In this document: positions 7,616-15,954 of the stretch, in pieces
Layout of the letters: each line of letters opens with the position of its first letter
Position numbering within the stretch: the first letter of the stretch is position 1
The notes under the pieces: model-generated
The model's database searches: none
What the model saw: the letters and a program-made list of their open reading frames with translations, nothing else
What the model was told of the DNA's origin: nothing
From: Candidatus Heimdallarchaeota archaeon
GTDB lineage: Archaea > Asgardarchaeota > Heimdallarchaeia > Hodarchaeales > Hodarchaeaceae
Reading direction: 5' to 3'
Length of the DNA: 33,282 nt
Assembly (NCBI GenBank): GCA_019057635.1
Contig: DXJL01000190.1
Location: 1 to 33,282, forward strand
Made by a program: the position numbers and the translations under genes

Positions 7616-8512
7616 ATGGTAAGTTCTGTTCATTTCTTATTCACATATGCGTGTCTTTTTGAATGTGATCACTGCTTTTTATTCTGTAGTCCTTCATCTA
7701 AAGGTACTTTTACTCACAAGCAATTGGCAAAAGTATTCTTAGATTTCAAAAATATTGATACTCTTTCATTCGTGTATTTTGAAGGGGGAGAACCCTTTTT
7801 ATATTATGCACAAATACTGGAAGGCATCAGAATGGCTAAAGAGATGGGCCTTAAGACTGGGATTGTTACAAATGGTTATTGGGCAACCTCAGTAGCTGAT
7901 GCAGAATTATGGTTACGTCCTCTTCTGGAACTTGGTATTTCTGATATCAGCATAAGTAATGATCTTTTTCATTATGGTGAAGAGCAAGAAAATCTAGCTC
8001 TAAACGCGCTTAAAGCGTTAAATCGACTCAAGCTACCTGGAGATTCGATTTGCATTGATAAACCATCAATAACAGATGAAAAAGATCAAGAAAAAGGAGC
8101 TCCAGTAGTGGGAGGAGGAGTAATGTTTAGAGGACGTGCTACTGAAACATTAACTGAAGGTTTACCTACTAAACATTGGAATGAATTTACAGAATGTCCC
8201 TATGAAGACTTAGAAAACCCTCAAAGAGTTCATCTCGATGCCTACGGACATGTTCATATCTGTCAAGGATTGAGTATGGGTAATATCTGGAAAATCCCTT
8301 TATCGAAACTAACACTTGAATACGATGGAAAAACTCACCCCATATGTGGACCATTAATAAAAGGCGGCCCGGCTCAATTGGCGAGAGAATTTAATATGTT
8401 TGAGGAGGAAAAGTTTATCGATCACTGTCACCTCTGTTTTACAGTTCGGAAAGCCTTAGTAGAAAAATTTCCCGAGTATTTAGGACCGAAACAGGTGTAT
8501 GGACTTGATTAG
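7616..8512 (+). CDS. Radical SAM protein, SPASM-like C-terminus
   Basis: This 298-residue protein has the radical SAM motif C13-x3-C17-x2-C20 close to the N-terminus and the SAM-contact motif GGEP at 57-60. The C-terminal third carries further cysteines (ECPYEDL, HICQGLSMGNIW, PICGPL, HCHLC), arranged like a SPASM or twitch domain that binds a second iron-sulfur cluster. Such proteins often modify peptides or build cofactors, but the substrate cannot be told from this sequence. It stands alone between the small secreted protein (same strand) and the convergent second Hdr operon. No peptide precursor is obvious apart from the secreted protein itself. There is no clear ribosome binding site, so the leader is probably short. 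Confidence 0.85.
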   Translation: MVSSVHFLFTYACLFECDHCFLFCSPSSKGTFTHKQLAKVFLDFKNIDTLSFVYFEGGEPFLYYAQILEGIRMAKEMGLKTGIVTNGYWATSVADAELWLRPLLELGISDISISNDLFHYGEEQENLALNALKALNRLKLPGDSICIDKPSITDEKDQEKGAPVVGGGVMFRGRATETLTEGLPTKHWNEFTECPYEDLENPQRVHLDAYGHVHICQGLSMGNIWKIPLSKLTLEYDGKTHPICGPLIKGGPAQLAREFNMFEEEKFIDHCHLCFTVRKALVEKFPEYLGPKQVYGLD

Positions 8513-8522
8513 AAAGAACTCG

Positions 8523-8556
8523 CTCCCAAATGAAAAAGAGGGGGAGAGAAAAAAAG
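8523..8556 (-). terminator. Terminator region between convergent genes
   Basis: The gap between the radical SAM gene and the qmoC-like gene contains CTCCC and GGGAG arms and, on the minus strand, T-rich runs of seven and five. This fits a terminator for the minus-strand operon. Confidence 0.4.
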
Positions 8557-8560
8557 GGTT

Positions 8561-9715
8561 TTATGTGGCTGTGAGCATCCGAGCTTTTGCTTTGACCGTG
8601 GCGAAATAAATTGCCAATGGTCTATAGAGCATATGGGACCATTTACCAAACGGAACTTCGATAATTAACATAGGCCCAGCTATCATGAGATGGATTACAT
8701 ATATGATATAGGTAGGGTAGGTGAAATTCATAAGACGAAATAAATGAAGGAATATTCCAGTAAATGCGGTTAAAAACAATAGAATCAAGAACAACCAATC
8801 TGAAGTATGTGAAAACTTGTGCACTTGCTCTTTCTTTTTGTAACGGCTCCACATGGATTCTAGTGCTATAAGCAATAGTGCAGCCGAACTATAATATCCC
8901 AGAAGCGAAGTTATATCCCAACGTGTATCATCTACTTGAAATATATCAATAAAGACAACAACTAGGGAAAATATTGTAATATAACCTGATACTAAAAACA
9001 GATGTTTGATCCATCGGAACTTGTTATCACACTTGCTCCATTTAAATTGTGTTACAAGGCTTAATCCTGCTATAAAATATGCTCGTATCTCAGTGAAATA
9101 CAGCTTAAGTGGTACCTTTACACTTTTATCATTGAGAATAATATAATAGAACATTCTAAAAGCATTTGAAAGCAACAGAATAGCTAAGGTCCCTCCAAGT
9201 ATAAGATCAGCAATGTGAATCCATTCTTTAGGAGCGAAACTATCAATGGACACATTTTCACCTTCCATCGTGCTAATCCCGGTAATATTTGCAAAAACGA
9301 AAATTCCTAGAATTAATAATGCAAGAGCAATAAGTGAACCAAATTCCCATTTGTGGGAAAGATAAAACCGTTTTGACAATCCAGTCCAATCATATCGTGA
9401 TGTAAGATACCGACGTGTAGCCATCATAAATTCCCCAGGCTCAGCTTGACTTGGACATGAAGTAGAGCAGTCACCGCAATAATAACATAACCAAGGTTCG
9501 GGATGGGATAATAATTTATCTTCTAAACCCAGTTTGGCATACCGAATTAATTTACGAGGGAATTCGTTACCACTCACTGAAAGGGGACATGCAACAGTAC
9601 ATTGCCCACAGGAAAAGCAGGCTGAGACATCAAATGCACCAAACTTCTTAATTGTACTAAAAAACTCTGGTTTGACTGTAAGCGCCTTTTTTGAACTAGT
9701 ATGAATAGTAGCCAC
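8561..9715 (-). CDS. QmoC-like membrane subunit: HdrC-type Fe-S domain fused to cytochrome b
   Basis: The first 90 of 384 residues hold two [4Fe-4S] motifs, C33-x2-C36-x2-C39-x3-C43 and C77-x2-C80-x2-C83-x3-C87. The rest is a membrane domain with about six hydrophobic segments (beginning near SLIALALLILGIFVFANITG) and several histidines that could bind haem b, similar to NarI and HdrE. This HdrC plus HdrE layout is that of QmoC, the quinone-linked subunit of the Qmo complex of sulfate reducers. It would connect the soluble Hdr-like subunits of this operon with the quinone pool. The GTG start at 9715 is supported by an AAGGTGA ribosome binding site 7 bases upstream. It is the last gene of its operon, 7 bases after mvhD. 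Confidence 0.88.
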   Translation of the reverse strand: MATIHTSSKKALTVKPEFFSTIKKFGAFDVSACFSCGQCTVACPLSVSGNEFPRKLIRYAKLGLEDKLLSHPEPWLCYYCGDCSTSCPSQAEPGEFMMATRRYLTSRYDWTGLSKRFYLSHKWEFGSLIALALLILGIFVFANITGISTMEGENVSIDSFAPKEWIHIADLILGGTLAILLLSNAFRMFYYIILNDKSVKVPLKLYFTEIRAYFIAGLSLVTQFKWSKCDNKFRWIKHLFLVSGYITIFSLVVVFIDIFQVDDTRWDITSLLGYYSSAALLLIALESMWSRYKKKEQVHKFSHTSDWLFLILLFLTAFTGIFLHLFRLMNFTYPTYIIYVIHLMIAGPMLIIEVPFGKWSHMLYRPLAIYFATVKAKARMLTAT

Positions 9716-9722
9716 GATTGTT

Positions 9723-10169
9723 TCACCTTTTCTTTATTGGTCCAAGCTCCTTTATTTGTTCAGTAAATTCCGTAATTATTTGAGCAAAACGTTTTCCTTC
9801 TGAAGCAGATATCCATTCTAAGCGTAATCTATCAGTCTCCCAACCTAGAATATCAAACGCTTCCTGCGTATTTTTTACCCGAACTTCAGTACTCAAGTTT
9901 CCTTCAAGATAATGGCAGTCCCCTGGATGACAACCCGCGACTAGGACACCATCAGCTCCTTTCAGGAATGCTTTCATAATAAATGCTGGATCGACTCGTC
10001 CAGAACACATCACACGAACAATGCGGATATTTGTAGGATATTTTAACCGAGATACTCCAGCTAAATCTGCACCGGCATATGAACACCAATTACAGGCAAA
10101 AACAATTATTGTTGGTTCATATGGTTCTTCCAATAACTCAGTTTGTATTTTAGAATTTGTCTCAGTCAT
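9723..10169 (-). CDS. mvhD: MvhD-like iron-sulfur protein, stand-alone
   Basis: This 148-residue MvhD family protein has the expected cysteines C26-x2-C29 (CNWCSYAGAD), C55 (VMCSGRVDP) and C80-x4-C85 (GCHPGDCHY), which hold a [2Fe-2S]-type cluster. In Mvh-Hdr complexes MvhD passes electrons from the hydrogenase to HdrA. Here no hydrogenase belongs to the operon, so it may accept electrons from another donor or from MvhAG in trans. The same domain is fused to HdrA in the first operon but separate here. The ATG has a GGTGAG ribosome binding site and follows the double hdrA by 17 bases. Confidence 0.93.
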   Translation of the reverse strand: MTETNSKIQTELLEEPYEPTIIVFACNWCSYAGADLAGVSRLKYPTNIRIVRVMCSGRVDPAFIMKAFLKGADGVLVAGCHPGDCHYLEGNLSTEVRVKNTQEAFDILGWETDRLRLEWISASEGKRFAQIITEFTEQIKELGPIKKR

Positions 10170-10186
10170 TTTTTCTCACCACTTTA

Positions 10187-13100
10187 CTATGGGGCCTCCA
10201 CAGATGGTTGTTCATTTTCTCCACCAGTTGGTTCTGATTTCAAAAGGATGGCATCAACTTGAGCTTCAATTGTTTCATTCTGGAAATGACTGATAATGAT
10301 CGCGCTCACAGGACATATAACAACGCACAGTCCGCACCCTTTACATACCCCAGGATTAACAAAGGCCTTTACGGTTTTTATTGTCTTTGTTTCTAATTTA
10401 ATCTCCTTTTCGTGGAGTTCTATCGCTTTGTAAGGACAAATTTCTTCACACCTACCACATCCACGACACATTTCTTCTTTAACTACAGAAATCGCACCTT
10501 CTGATAGTAGGTAACCAGGAGCCAATAATGCCATCACTCGTGCCGCTGCTCCACTTGCTTGGTAAATGCTCTCATGAGTGAATTTCGGATACTGAGCAGT
10601 ACCTGCAAGGAAAACACCATCTGTAGCGAAATCTATTGGCCGTAATTTTACATGCGCTTCAAGGAAGAATTTATCTCCTCCTATCGGTACTTTAAACAAC
10701 TGACTTAGCTCTTCATTTGGTTTTGGAACTAAGGGGGTACTAAGGAGAATCAAATCAGGGCTAGTAATTTGTAGTAATTCCCCCAATGTAATATCAAACA
10801 CTTCAACTGATCCGTCTGAATGTACAATAGGCTTGTTATCATCATTATAACCAATATAAACTGTTCCAAGCTGTCTTGATTTCAGGTATAGCTCTTCAAG
10901 ATCCCCATAAGTTCGGATATCTTTGTAAAGAATAAATACATTCGCATCTGGATTGCGTTCTTTTATCCGAATGCTATTCTTGACTGCAGTTGTACAACAA
11001 ATTCTTGAACAGTACGTCCTAGGGGCTTCATCTTCTCTTGAACCAACACACTGAATCATAACAACCGTTTTTGGATCGGTTTCGTTAAATTGTTGTTCGA
11101 ATTCTCTCTGGGTCATTACTCTTGAGTCAACGCCATATTGATAATATCCTTCTGGAGTAAAAGGTTCAGCTCCAGTAGCTAGTACTGCAGCTCCAAATTT
11201 AATTTCTTGGCTGTTTACCACACCAGTGAAATTACCAACAGCTCCACTAAGGCTCTCAAGATTTGCTCCTGTATAAAGGGTAATATTTTCTTCCTCATTT
11301 ACTTGTTTTACTAGATCTTCAACTATCATTTCACCTTGGAGCTCATTATGAAGGCGTGGAATTTTTAATAGTTCTCCTCCTAGTTGATCTTCCTTTTCAA
11401 TTAGATAAACTGGATAACCTCCTCTTGCAATATCCAAAGCACAAGTCATTCCAGCGACCCCGCCACCAACAACCACAGCTTTCTGTTCGATGGGGATTTT
11501 TTCCTTCAATAGAGGCTCAAGACGACATGTACGAGCAATTGCTCCCCGAAGCATATCTTTGGCTTTTTCAGTTGCTTGACCTTTTTCATGAGGATGAACC
11601 CAAGAAATGTGTTCACGAAGATTGGTCAATTCAAATAAAAATTCATTTAATCCTGCTTCTTTGAGAGTGCTTCTAAATAATGGTTCATGTGTTCTAGGTG
11701 TGCATGAGGCTACTATAATCCTATTTAAATTATGCTCTTTTATTTTCTCTTTGATTAGAAGCTGTGTATCAGCTGCGCATGCATACATTGGATCGTCAGA
11801 AAATTTAACATTAGGAAAAGTTTTCGCATATTCTGTAACTTTTTTAACATCCACTACTGAAGCAATATTGTGTCCACAATGGCATACAAATACACCAATG
11901 CGAGATTCATCAGTAGGATCCACATTAATTGCACGGGGGTATTTTTTCTCCTCAATTTCTGACCCCCGGACATCTTTCAACAAGATTGCAGCCTTCCCAG
12001 CAGCTCCACTTGCCTGAGCAACCGTATCAGGGATATCTTTAGGACCTGAAGCAACACCACATACATAAACCCCTGGTACACTGGTTTCAATAGGTTTAAT
12101 GGGATCTGTTTTGACAAATCCATTGTGATCCAGCTCGAGATGGAGTCGTTCTTGTAAGAACTCTGTTTGAGAACTAGGATCCATCCCAGTAGAAAGTATT
12201 ACCATATCCATTTCTGCAGTAACTATAGAAGGGGAATCCATAAACTGTTCGTATTTTAATAATAGATTATGAGTTTCTGGATTTTCTTCAATCTCGTAGG
12301 CACGTGAATTGATGAATTTAATATCGAATTCATTAATCGCTCTTTTATAGAACTCTTCAAATCCTTTCCCAAAAGCTCGGATATCCATATAGAAAATATA
12401 AGCTTCTACATCAGGATCATGTTCTTTAGCCATAATGGCTTCTTTTATTGCATACATACAACAGGCTGCAGAACAATATTCTTTATTAATTGATAAATCA
12501 CGTGACCCAATACATTGAAGGAAGGCAATCTTCTTCGGATGTTTTCCATCTGATCGACGAACAACTTCCCCTTCTGTTGGGCCTGATGCATTAAGAAGTC
12601 GTTCGAACTGTAACGTTGTAAAAACATTGGGATAGTCCCCAAAATGAAGTCTGTCAATCTCTTTGGCATCAAAAGGATCAAAACCTGTTGTAGTTATCAC
12701 TGCACCAACATTGATTGAACATTCTTCGTCCTTTTGAGTGTAATCTATTGCTCCAGCGTCACATTTTTTCTCACAGATCCTGCATTTTCCTTCTTGAAAA
12801 TATCTACAGGTATCTGGTTGAAGATATGCAACTTTAGGAACGGCTTGGGGAAAAGGAATAGAGATATTCTTTCTTCCAGCTTTTTCTCTTCCTTTCTTAT
12901 CTTTCGTAGTTAAGCCTTCATTGAAATCATCCTCAACCCAAACTGGACACTTTTCCTCACAGATTCCACAACCAGTACACAGTTCTTCGTCCACGTACCG
13001 TGCCTTTTTAATATATTTTAAGGTGAAATTTCCTTCCGATCCTTGTAAATCTACAGGGTCACAATAGGATAAGAGTTCAATATTGGGATGTCTTTCTGTA

Positions 13101-13306
13101 TCGACAAGTTTTGGACCCAAGATACACATAGCACAATCAAGAGTTGGGAAAGTTTTGTCAAGCTGAACCATTCTCCCACCAATGCTTGGATTGCTTTCCA
13201 ATAAATATACTTTAAACCCTTGATCCGCTAAATCTAGTGAAGATTGTATACCTGCTATTCCACCACCAATTATGGCAACTGATCCGATTTTTTTTGCTTC
13301 TGTCAT
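10187..13306 (-). CDS. hdrA: Tandem double HdrA (two HdrA units in one chain)
   Basis: This 1039-residue protein holds two HdrA-like flavoproteins end to end. The first half (about 8-450) starts directly at an FAD fold (GGGIAG, 14-19), has LDCAMCILGP near 57-64, two ferredoxin-like sites (CTGCGICEEKCP and CRICEKKC) and a cluster motif C265-x12-C278-x3-C282-C283. The second half begins with the HdrA N-terminal domain (VFVCHCG near 472-478), then an FAD fold (GGGVAG, 613-618), the motif C753-x12-C766-x3-C770-C771, and two C-terminal [4Fe-4S] sites (CRGCGRCEEICP, CKGCGLCVVICP). Two flavins and at least six clusters would make it the hub of the complex. Fusions of two HdrA units are known in other archaea and bacteria. 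The ATG has a GAGG site 7 bases upstream and lies 15 bases after hdrD. Confidence 0.94.
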   Translation of the reverse strand: MTEAKKIGSVAIIGGGIAGIQSSLDLADQGFKVYLLESNPSIGGRMVQLDKTFPTLDCAMCILGPKLVDTERHPNIELLSYCDPVDLQGSEGNFTLKYIKKARYVDEELCTGCGICEEKCPVWVEDDFNEGLTTKDKKGREKAGRKNISIPFPQAVPKVAYLQPDTCRYFQEGKCRICEKKCDAGAIDYTQKDEECSINVGAVITTTGFDPFDAKEIDRLHFGDYPNVFTTLQFERLLNASGPTEGEVVRRSDGKHPKKIAFLQCIGSRDLSINKEYCSAACCMYAIKEAIMAKEHDPDVEAYIFYMDIRAFGKGFEEFYKRAINEFDIKFINSRAYEIEENPETHNLLLKYEQFMDSPSIVTAEMDMVILSTGMDPSSQTEFLQERLHLELDHNGFVKTDPIKPIETSVPGVYVCGVASGPKDIPDTVAQASGAAGKAAILLKDVRGSEIEEKKYPRAINVDPTDESRIGVFVCHCGHNIASVVDVKKVTEYAKTFPNVKFSDDPMYACAADTQLLIKEKIKEHNLNRIIVASCTPRTHEPLFRSTLKEAGLNEFLFELTNLREHISWVHPHEKGQATEKAKDMLRGAIARTCRLEPLLKEKIPIEQKAVVVGGGVAGMTCALDIARGGYPVYLIEKEDQLGGELLKIPRLHNELQGEMIVEDLVKQVNEEENITLYTGANLESLSGAVGNFTGVVNSQEIKFGAAVLATGAEPFTPEGYYQYGVDSRVMTQREFEQQFNETDPKTVVMIQCVGSREDEAPRTYCSRICCTTAVKNSIRIKERNPDANVFILYKDIRTYGDLEELYLKSRQLGTVYIGYNDDNKPIVHSDGSVEVFDITLGELLQITSPDLILLSTPLVPKPNEELSQLFKVPIGGDKFFLEAHVKLRPIDFATDGVFLAGTAQYPKFTHESIYQASGAAARVMALLAPGYLLSEGAISVVKEEMCRGCGRCEEICPYKAIELHEKEIKLETKTIKTVKAFVNPGVCKGCGLCVVICPVSAIIISHFQNETIEAQVDAILLKSEPTGGENEQPSVEAP

Positions 13307-13321
13307 TTTTCTTCCTCACAA

Positions 13322-14461
13322 TTATGATTTACTAGATGATGTTTCGTCCACTATCATCCCAATCTCCTTCACTTTAATCTGAAAGTTATGTTGTGGTTTC
13401 CTATCCTCCAATACACAATTCAGATGTGCGAAACATTTTGTACATCCAACTGCAAGGGTACCCTCATTTCCCACAGCTTGGGCAGTTTCTTCTAACTTTC
13501 GTAACATTATGGCACGTGAATTATCATCACATTTAAGCCATGCTGAGACACCACAACATTTGGTGAATTGTTTGTTCAATGTAAATTCCTTTATATTCGC
13601 ACCAGTTGCTTTTAATACGTTTCTTGGTGTGTCATATTCCTTCATAAATCGCCCTAGTCGACATGCATCATGATAAGCTAAATCGTAAGTTTCTCCCTTG
13701 AACCCTAGCTTCTCCTTATTCTCATCAATGAATTGAGAGATATGTTGAACTCTTACATCAAGATCGTATAATTTCTCAAAGGTATAGTAACACTCAGCAC
13801 AAGAAACAACAAGGGTTGAAATCCCAGAGCTTTTTATAAATTGGGTATTATATTCACGAACTTGATCATAAGCACCTTCATCACCAGTCCAATACGCATC
13901 GTGGCCACAACACTTTAGTGATATAAGGTTGGGGCTTATTCCAACTTTGTTCATTATATTAATTGCACTTTGGCCAATTTGATGAAAATCGGTTTCTTTA
14001 AGATCTAAGAACCGATCAAATAGGTCGATACATCCTGGGAAATACGCGATATTCGATGTAGGATCTGTTTTCCCCTGAAAATCAAATTTCATTCCTGATT
14101 CGGTCATTTCTCCCATGAAAATTTGTATAAGATTGAAGATATTATGATGGGCGAAGTTGTCATCGCTAATACCAACGTTTTTTCTAGATAAACGAATGAA
14201 TTCGGGGAAATCGACCTCTTGAGGACAAACTTCCAAACAAAGGCTGCATGTTAAGCAGGAAGTTAAATCCTCCTCGGATACAGGTGTATCCATTTTGAAT
14301 TTGTGAATGATTTTTCTTGGGTTAAATTTAGAGACTCTACGCAATGGACACACACTGGTACATGACGAACATTGATAGCAGGCACTCAGCATGGTTTTTA
14401 ATTCGGACTTACTAAGATTTACTGCCGCGTATATTGGAGATTGATCTGAAATCACCATCAT
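13322..14461 (-). CDS. hdrD: HdrD-like protein (HdrC and HdrB fused)
   Basis: The 379 residues contain two [4Fe-4S] motifs (C28, C31, C34, C38 and C69, C72, C75, C79) followed by two complete CCG domains. The first CCG domain has C144, C184-C185 and C221-x2-C224; the second has C267, C302-C303 and C340-x2-C343. This HdrC plus HdrB arrangement is that of HdrD and of related GlpC-type subunits, and it implies non-cubane clusters that reduce or oxidise a disulfide or thiol. It is the first gene of the second operon and supplies the active-site subunit to the tandem HdrA, MvhD and QmoC-like proteins. A GAGGG site lies 5 bases before the ATG. HdrD of methanogens pairs with membrane HdrE; here the QmoC-like protein takes that place. 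Confidence 0.9.
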   Translation of the reverse strand: MMVISDQSPIYAAVNLSKSELKTMLSACYQCSSCTSVCPLRRVSKFNPRKIIHKFKMDTPVSEEDLTSCLTCSLCLEVCPQEVDFPEFIRLSRKNVGISDDNFAHHNIFNLIQIFMGEMTESGMKFDFQGKTDPTSNIAYFPGCIDLFDRFLDLKETDFHQIGQSAINIMNKVGISPNLISLKCCGHDAYWTGDEGAYDQVREYNTQFIKSSGISTLVVSCAECYYTFEKLYDLDVRVQHISQFIDENKEKLGFKGETYDLAYHDACRLGRFMKEYDTPRNVLKATGANIKEFTLNKQFTKCCGVSAWLKCDDNSRAIMLRKLEETAQAVGNEGTLAVGCTKCFAHLNCVLEDRKPQHNFQIKVKEIGMIVDETSSSKS

Positions 14462-14586
14462 TCTTGCCCTCTTGGGTTTTTACAGGTTTAATAGATATTT
14501 GGGAGAAACATCAAAACAATCTAGTCCTAATGTAGGCTAGCACAAATTGTTGACGGATATCATTAATAACCTTAAAAATTCTTTTG

Positions 14587-14600
14587 TGAACGATTGTTCA
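14587..14600. promoter_or_regulatory. Short inverted repeat TGAAC-N4-GTTCA in the divergent hdrD/gcvH region
   Basis: Five-base arms with a 4-base spacer lie in the 294-bp region between the divergent hdrD and gcvH genes. The half-site TGAAC/GTTCA also occurs in the inverted repeat at 18875-18895 downstream of the SufR-like gene. Arms this short may occur by chance. Confidence 0.25.
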
Positions 14601-14701
14601 GCAATCACATATATTCTTTTATTAATAATCGTTTTATAGCCTCTACGTAACCTTTTCCATAACAATAGCAAAGAATGCATAAATTAAAAAATGTTTTAAG
14701 C

Positions 14702-14708
14702 ATATAAT
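14702..14708 (+). promoter_or_regulatory. TATA box for the GcvH-like gene
   Basis: ATATAAT lies about 48 bases before the ATG at 14756. The expected transcript start is near 14731, giving a leader of about 25 bases. No ribosome binding site is evident. Confidence 0.4.
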
Positions 14709-14755
14709 CTCATCAGGTCATATTATTATTAGTTTTTGAAATGAAGTGTTAAATT

Positions 14756-15142
14756 ATGTCCTATAAAGTTGACGATTCCTGTAAATACTATAAAGAACAT
14801 CAATGGGTTAGAGTAGAAGATGATGGTACTTGCTTAATCGGAATCTCTGATTTTGCCCAACAATCACTAAAAGATGTTGTCATGGTAGAACTCCCAGAAG
14901 TAGGAGACACAGTTACACAAGGTGAAGTGTTTACTTCTGTAGAAAGCGTGAAAGCTGTTAGTGATGTTTTCAGCCCTATATCTGGAGAAATTGCTGAAGT
15001 TAACGAGGATTTAGAAGATGCTCCTGAAAATGTGAATGAAGACCCTTTCGGATCATGGCTAGTGAGAGTTAAACCTTCCAATCTCGATGCTGATTTAGCA
15101 AATTTAATGAGTCCTGCAGAATACGAGAATTTTTGTGCATAA
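14756..15142 (+). CDS. gcvH: Lipoyl carrier protein, GcvH/LbpA-like
   Basis: This 128-residue protein matches glycine cleavage H protein in length and sequence. The lipoyl attachment lysine is K66 in SVESVKAVSDV. In the glycine cleavage system H carries the aminomethyl group between subunits, but no gcvT or gcvP lies in this window. It is divergent from the hdrD-hdrA-mvhD-qmoC-like operon and shares its 294-bp upstream region. In the sulfur-oxidising sHdr pathway, GcvH-like proteins (LbpA) carry sulfur on lipoate and are encoded beside hdr genes. The position here permits a similar partner role, but sequence alone does not separate the two. The 2-oxoacid dehydrogenase E1 genes at 30233-32295 also need a lipoyl partner, normally a domain of E2 rather than a free H protein. 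Confidence 0.9.
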   Translation: MSYKVDDSCKYYKEHQWVRVEDDGTCLIGISDFAQQSLKDVVMVELPEVGDTVTQGEVFTSVESVKAVSDVFSPISGEIAEVNEDLEDAPENVNEDPFGSWLVRVKPSNLDADLANLMSPAEYENFCA

Positions 15143-15165
15143 CCCTGAAGTCTTCTTATTTTAAC

Positions 15166-15210
15166 ATTCATTCCTAAGGAGTATTTCATCCTTAGGTGAA
15201 TCCCTTTTTT
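15166..15210. terminator. Hairpin terminator between convergent gcvH and ccmB
   Basis: CCTAAGGA (15173-15180) and TCCTTAGG (15189-15196) form a perfect 8-bp stem with an 8-base loop. ATTCA and TGAAT can extend the stem past a two-base bulge. A run of six T follows at 15205-15210. The site lies between converging genes and may end transcription from gcvH or from both sides. Confidence 0.7.
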
Positions 15211-15229
15211 CTATGGTTCTTTTAAATTC

Positions 15230-15919
15230 CTATTCTGAAATTAAATCCTCCACCAATAGTAGAGTTAATACTGAAATAATAACTGCATGGAGGAATAGGA
15301 TTAATGCATTGGTAATCACTGCAGTAGGATCGTAATAAAATGTCAAATTTCTTGTAGCATCCGCAGCAATAATTATCGAGGGAAGAATCAGTGGGAAAAA
15401 GAGTATCGGGATTGCCAAAGTCTTTGACTTCGCATAAATAGTTAATAAAGAAACAACGCATCCTGCAACAGCAAGATCTAATGTCCCAAAAATTAATACA
15501 AAGATAAAAAGTAATAGGCTTCCTTGAATGGAGATGTTCAAAAATACGATTGCCACAATAAATGCAAAAATCTCTACAACACCTACAATTACAAGTAGAT
15601 AGAAAAGTTTGGCTAAAAAGATTGCTTGGGGTTTTACAGGCAAAGAAAGTAGAGAGTAAATTGAATTTTTCTGGGTTTCTCTTGAAAACATAGAATTTAA
15701 ACCTAACATAATTGTAAAGGTAACGATGAACCACATTGCAGCTGTTGAGATCGTATATTGAGCTTCAAGTGTGATATTTTCAATGAGGTTGAATAACGAC
15801 GAAAAAATCAATACAGCGGCAAAAGAGAATAATCCCATTGCAAAAAGAGTCTCCCTTGTTCGAAATTCTAGAACTAGATCTTTTTTCATCATATTAAATG
15901 TATCGCTTAGTATTGACAT
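15230..15919 (-). CDS. ccmB: CcmB-like haem exporter permease
   Basis: This 229-residue membrane protein has about six hydrophobic segments and the CcmB-type stretch FSRETQKNSIYSLLSLPVKP after the second. CcmB forms the membrane part of the CcmABCD transporter, which in cytochrome c maturation System I releases haem-loaded CcmE. It is the last gene of the ccmC-ccmD-ccmA-ccmB operon and follows ccmA by about 35 bases. No ccmE, ccmF, ccmG or ccmH is found here. Family assignment is from length, topology and the adjacent ATPase. Confidence 0.86.
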   Translation of the reverse strand: MSILSDTFNMMKKDLVLEFRTRETLFAMGLFSFAAVLIFSSLFNLIENITLEAQYTISTAAMWFIVTFTIMLGLNSMFSRETQKNSIYSLLSLPVKPQAIFLAKLFYLLVIVGVVEIFAFIVAIVFLNISIQGSLLLFIFVLIFGTLDLAVAGCVVSLLTIYAKSKTLAIPILFFPLILPSIIIAADATRNLTFYYDPTAVITNALILFLHAVIISVLTLLLVEDLISE

Positions 15920-15954
15920 CTCAAATCATCAGTTTCATTTATTTAAAGCTTTAA

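Noticed and set aside
15222..15734. Minus-strand open frame of 170 codons
   Set aside because: It lies inside ccmB in another frame; the ccmB frame has the proper membrane segments and family phrases.
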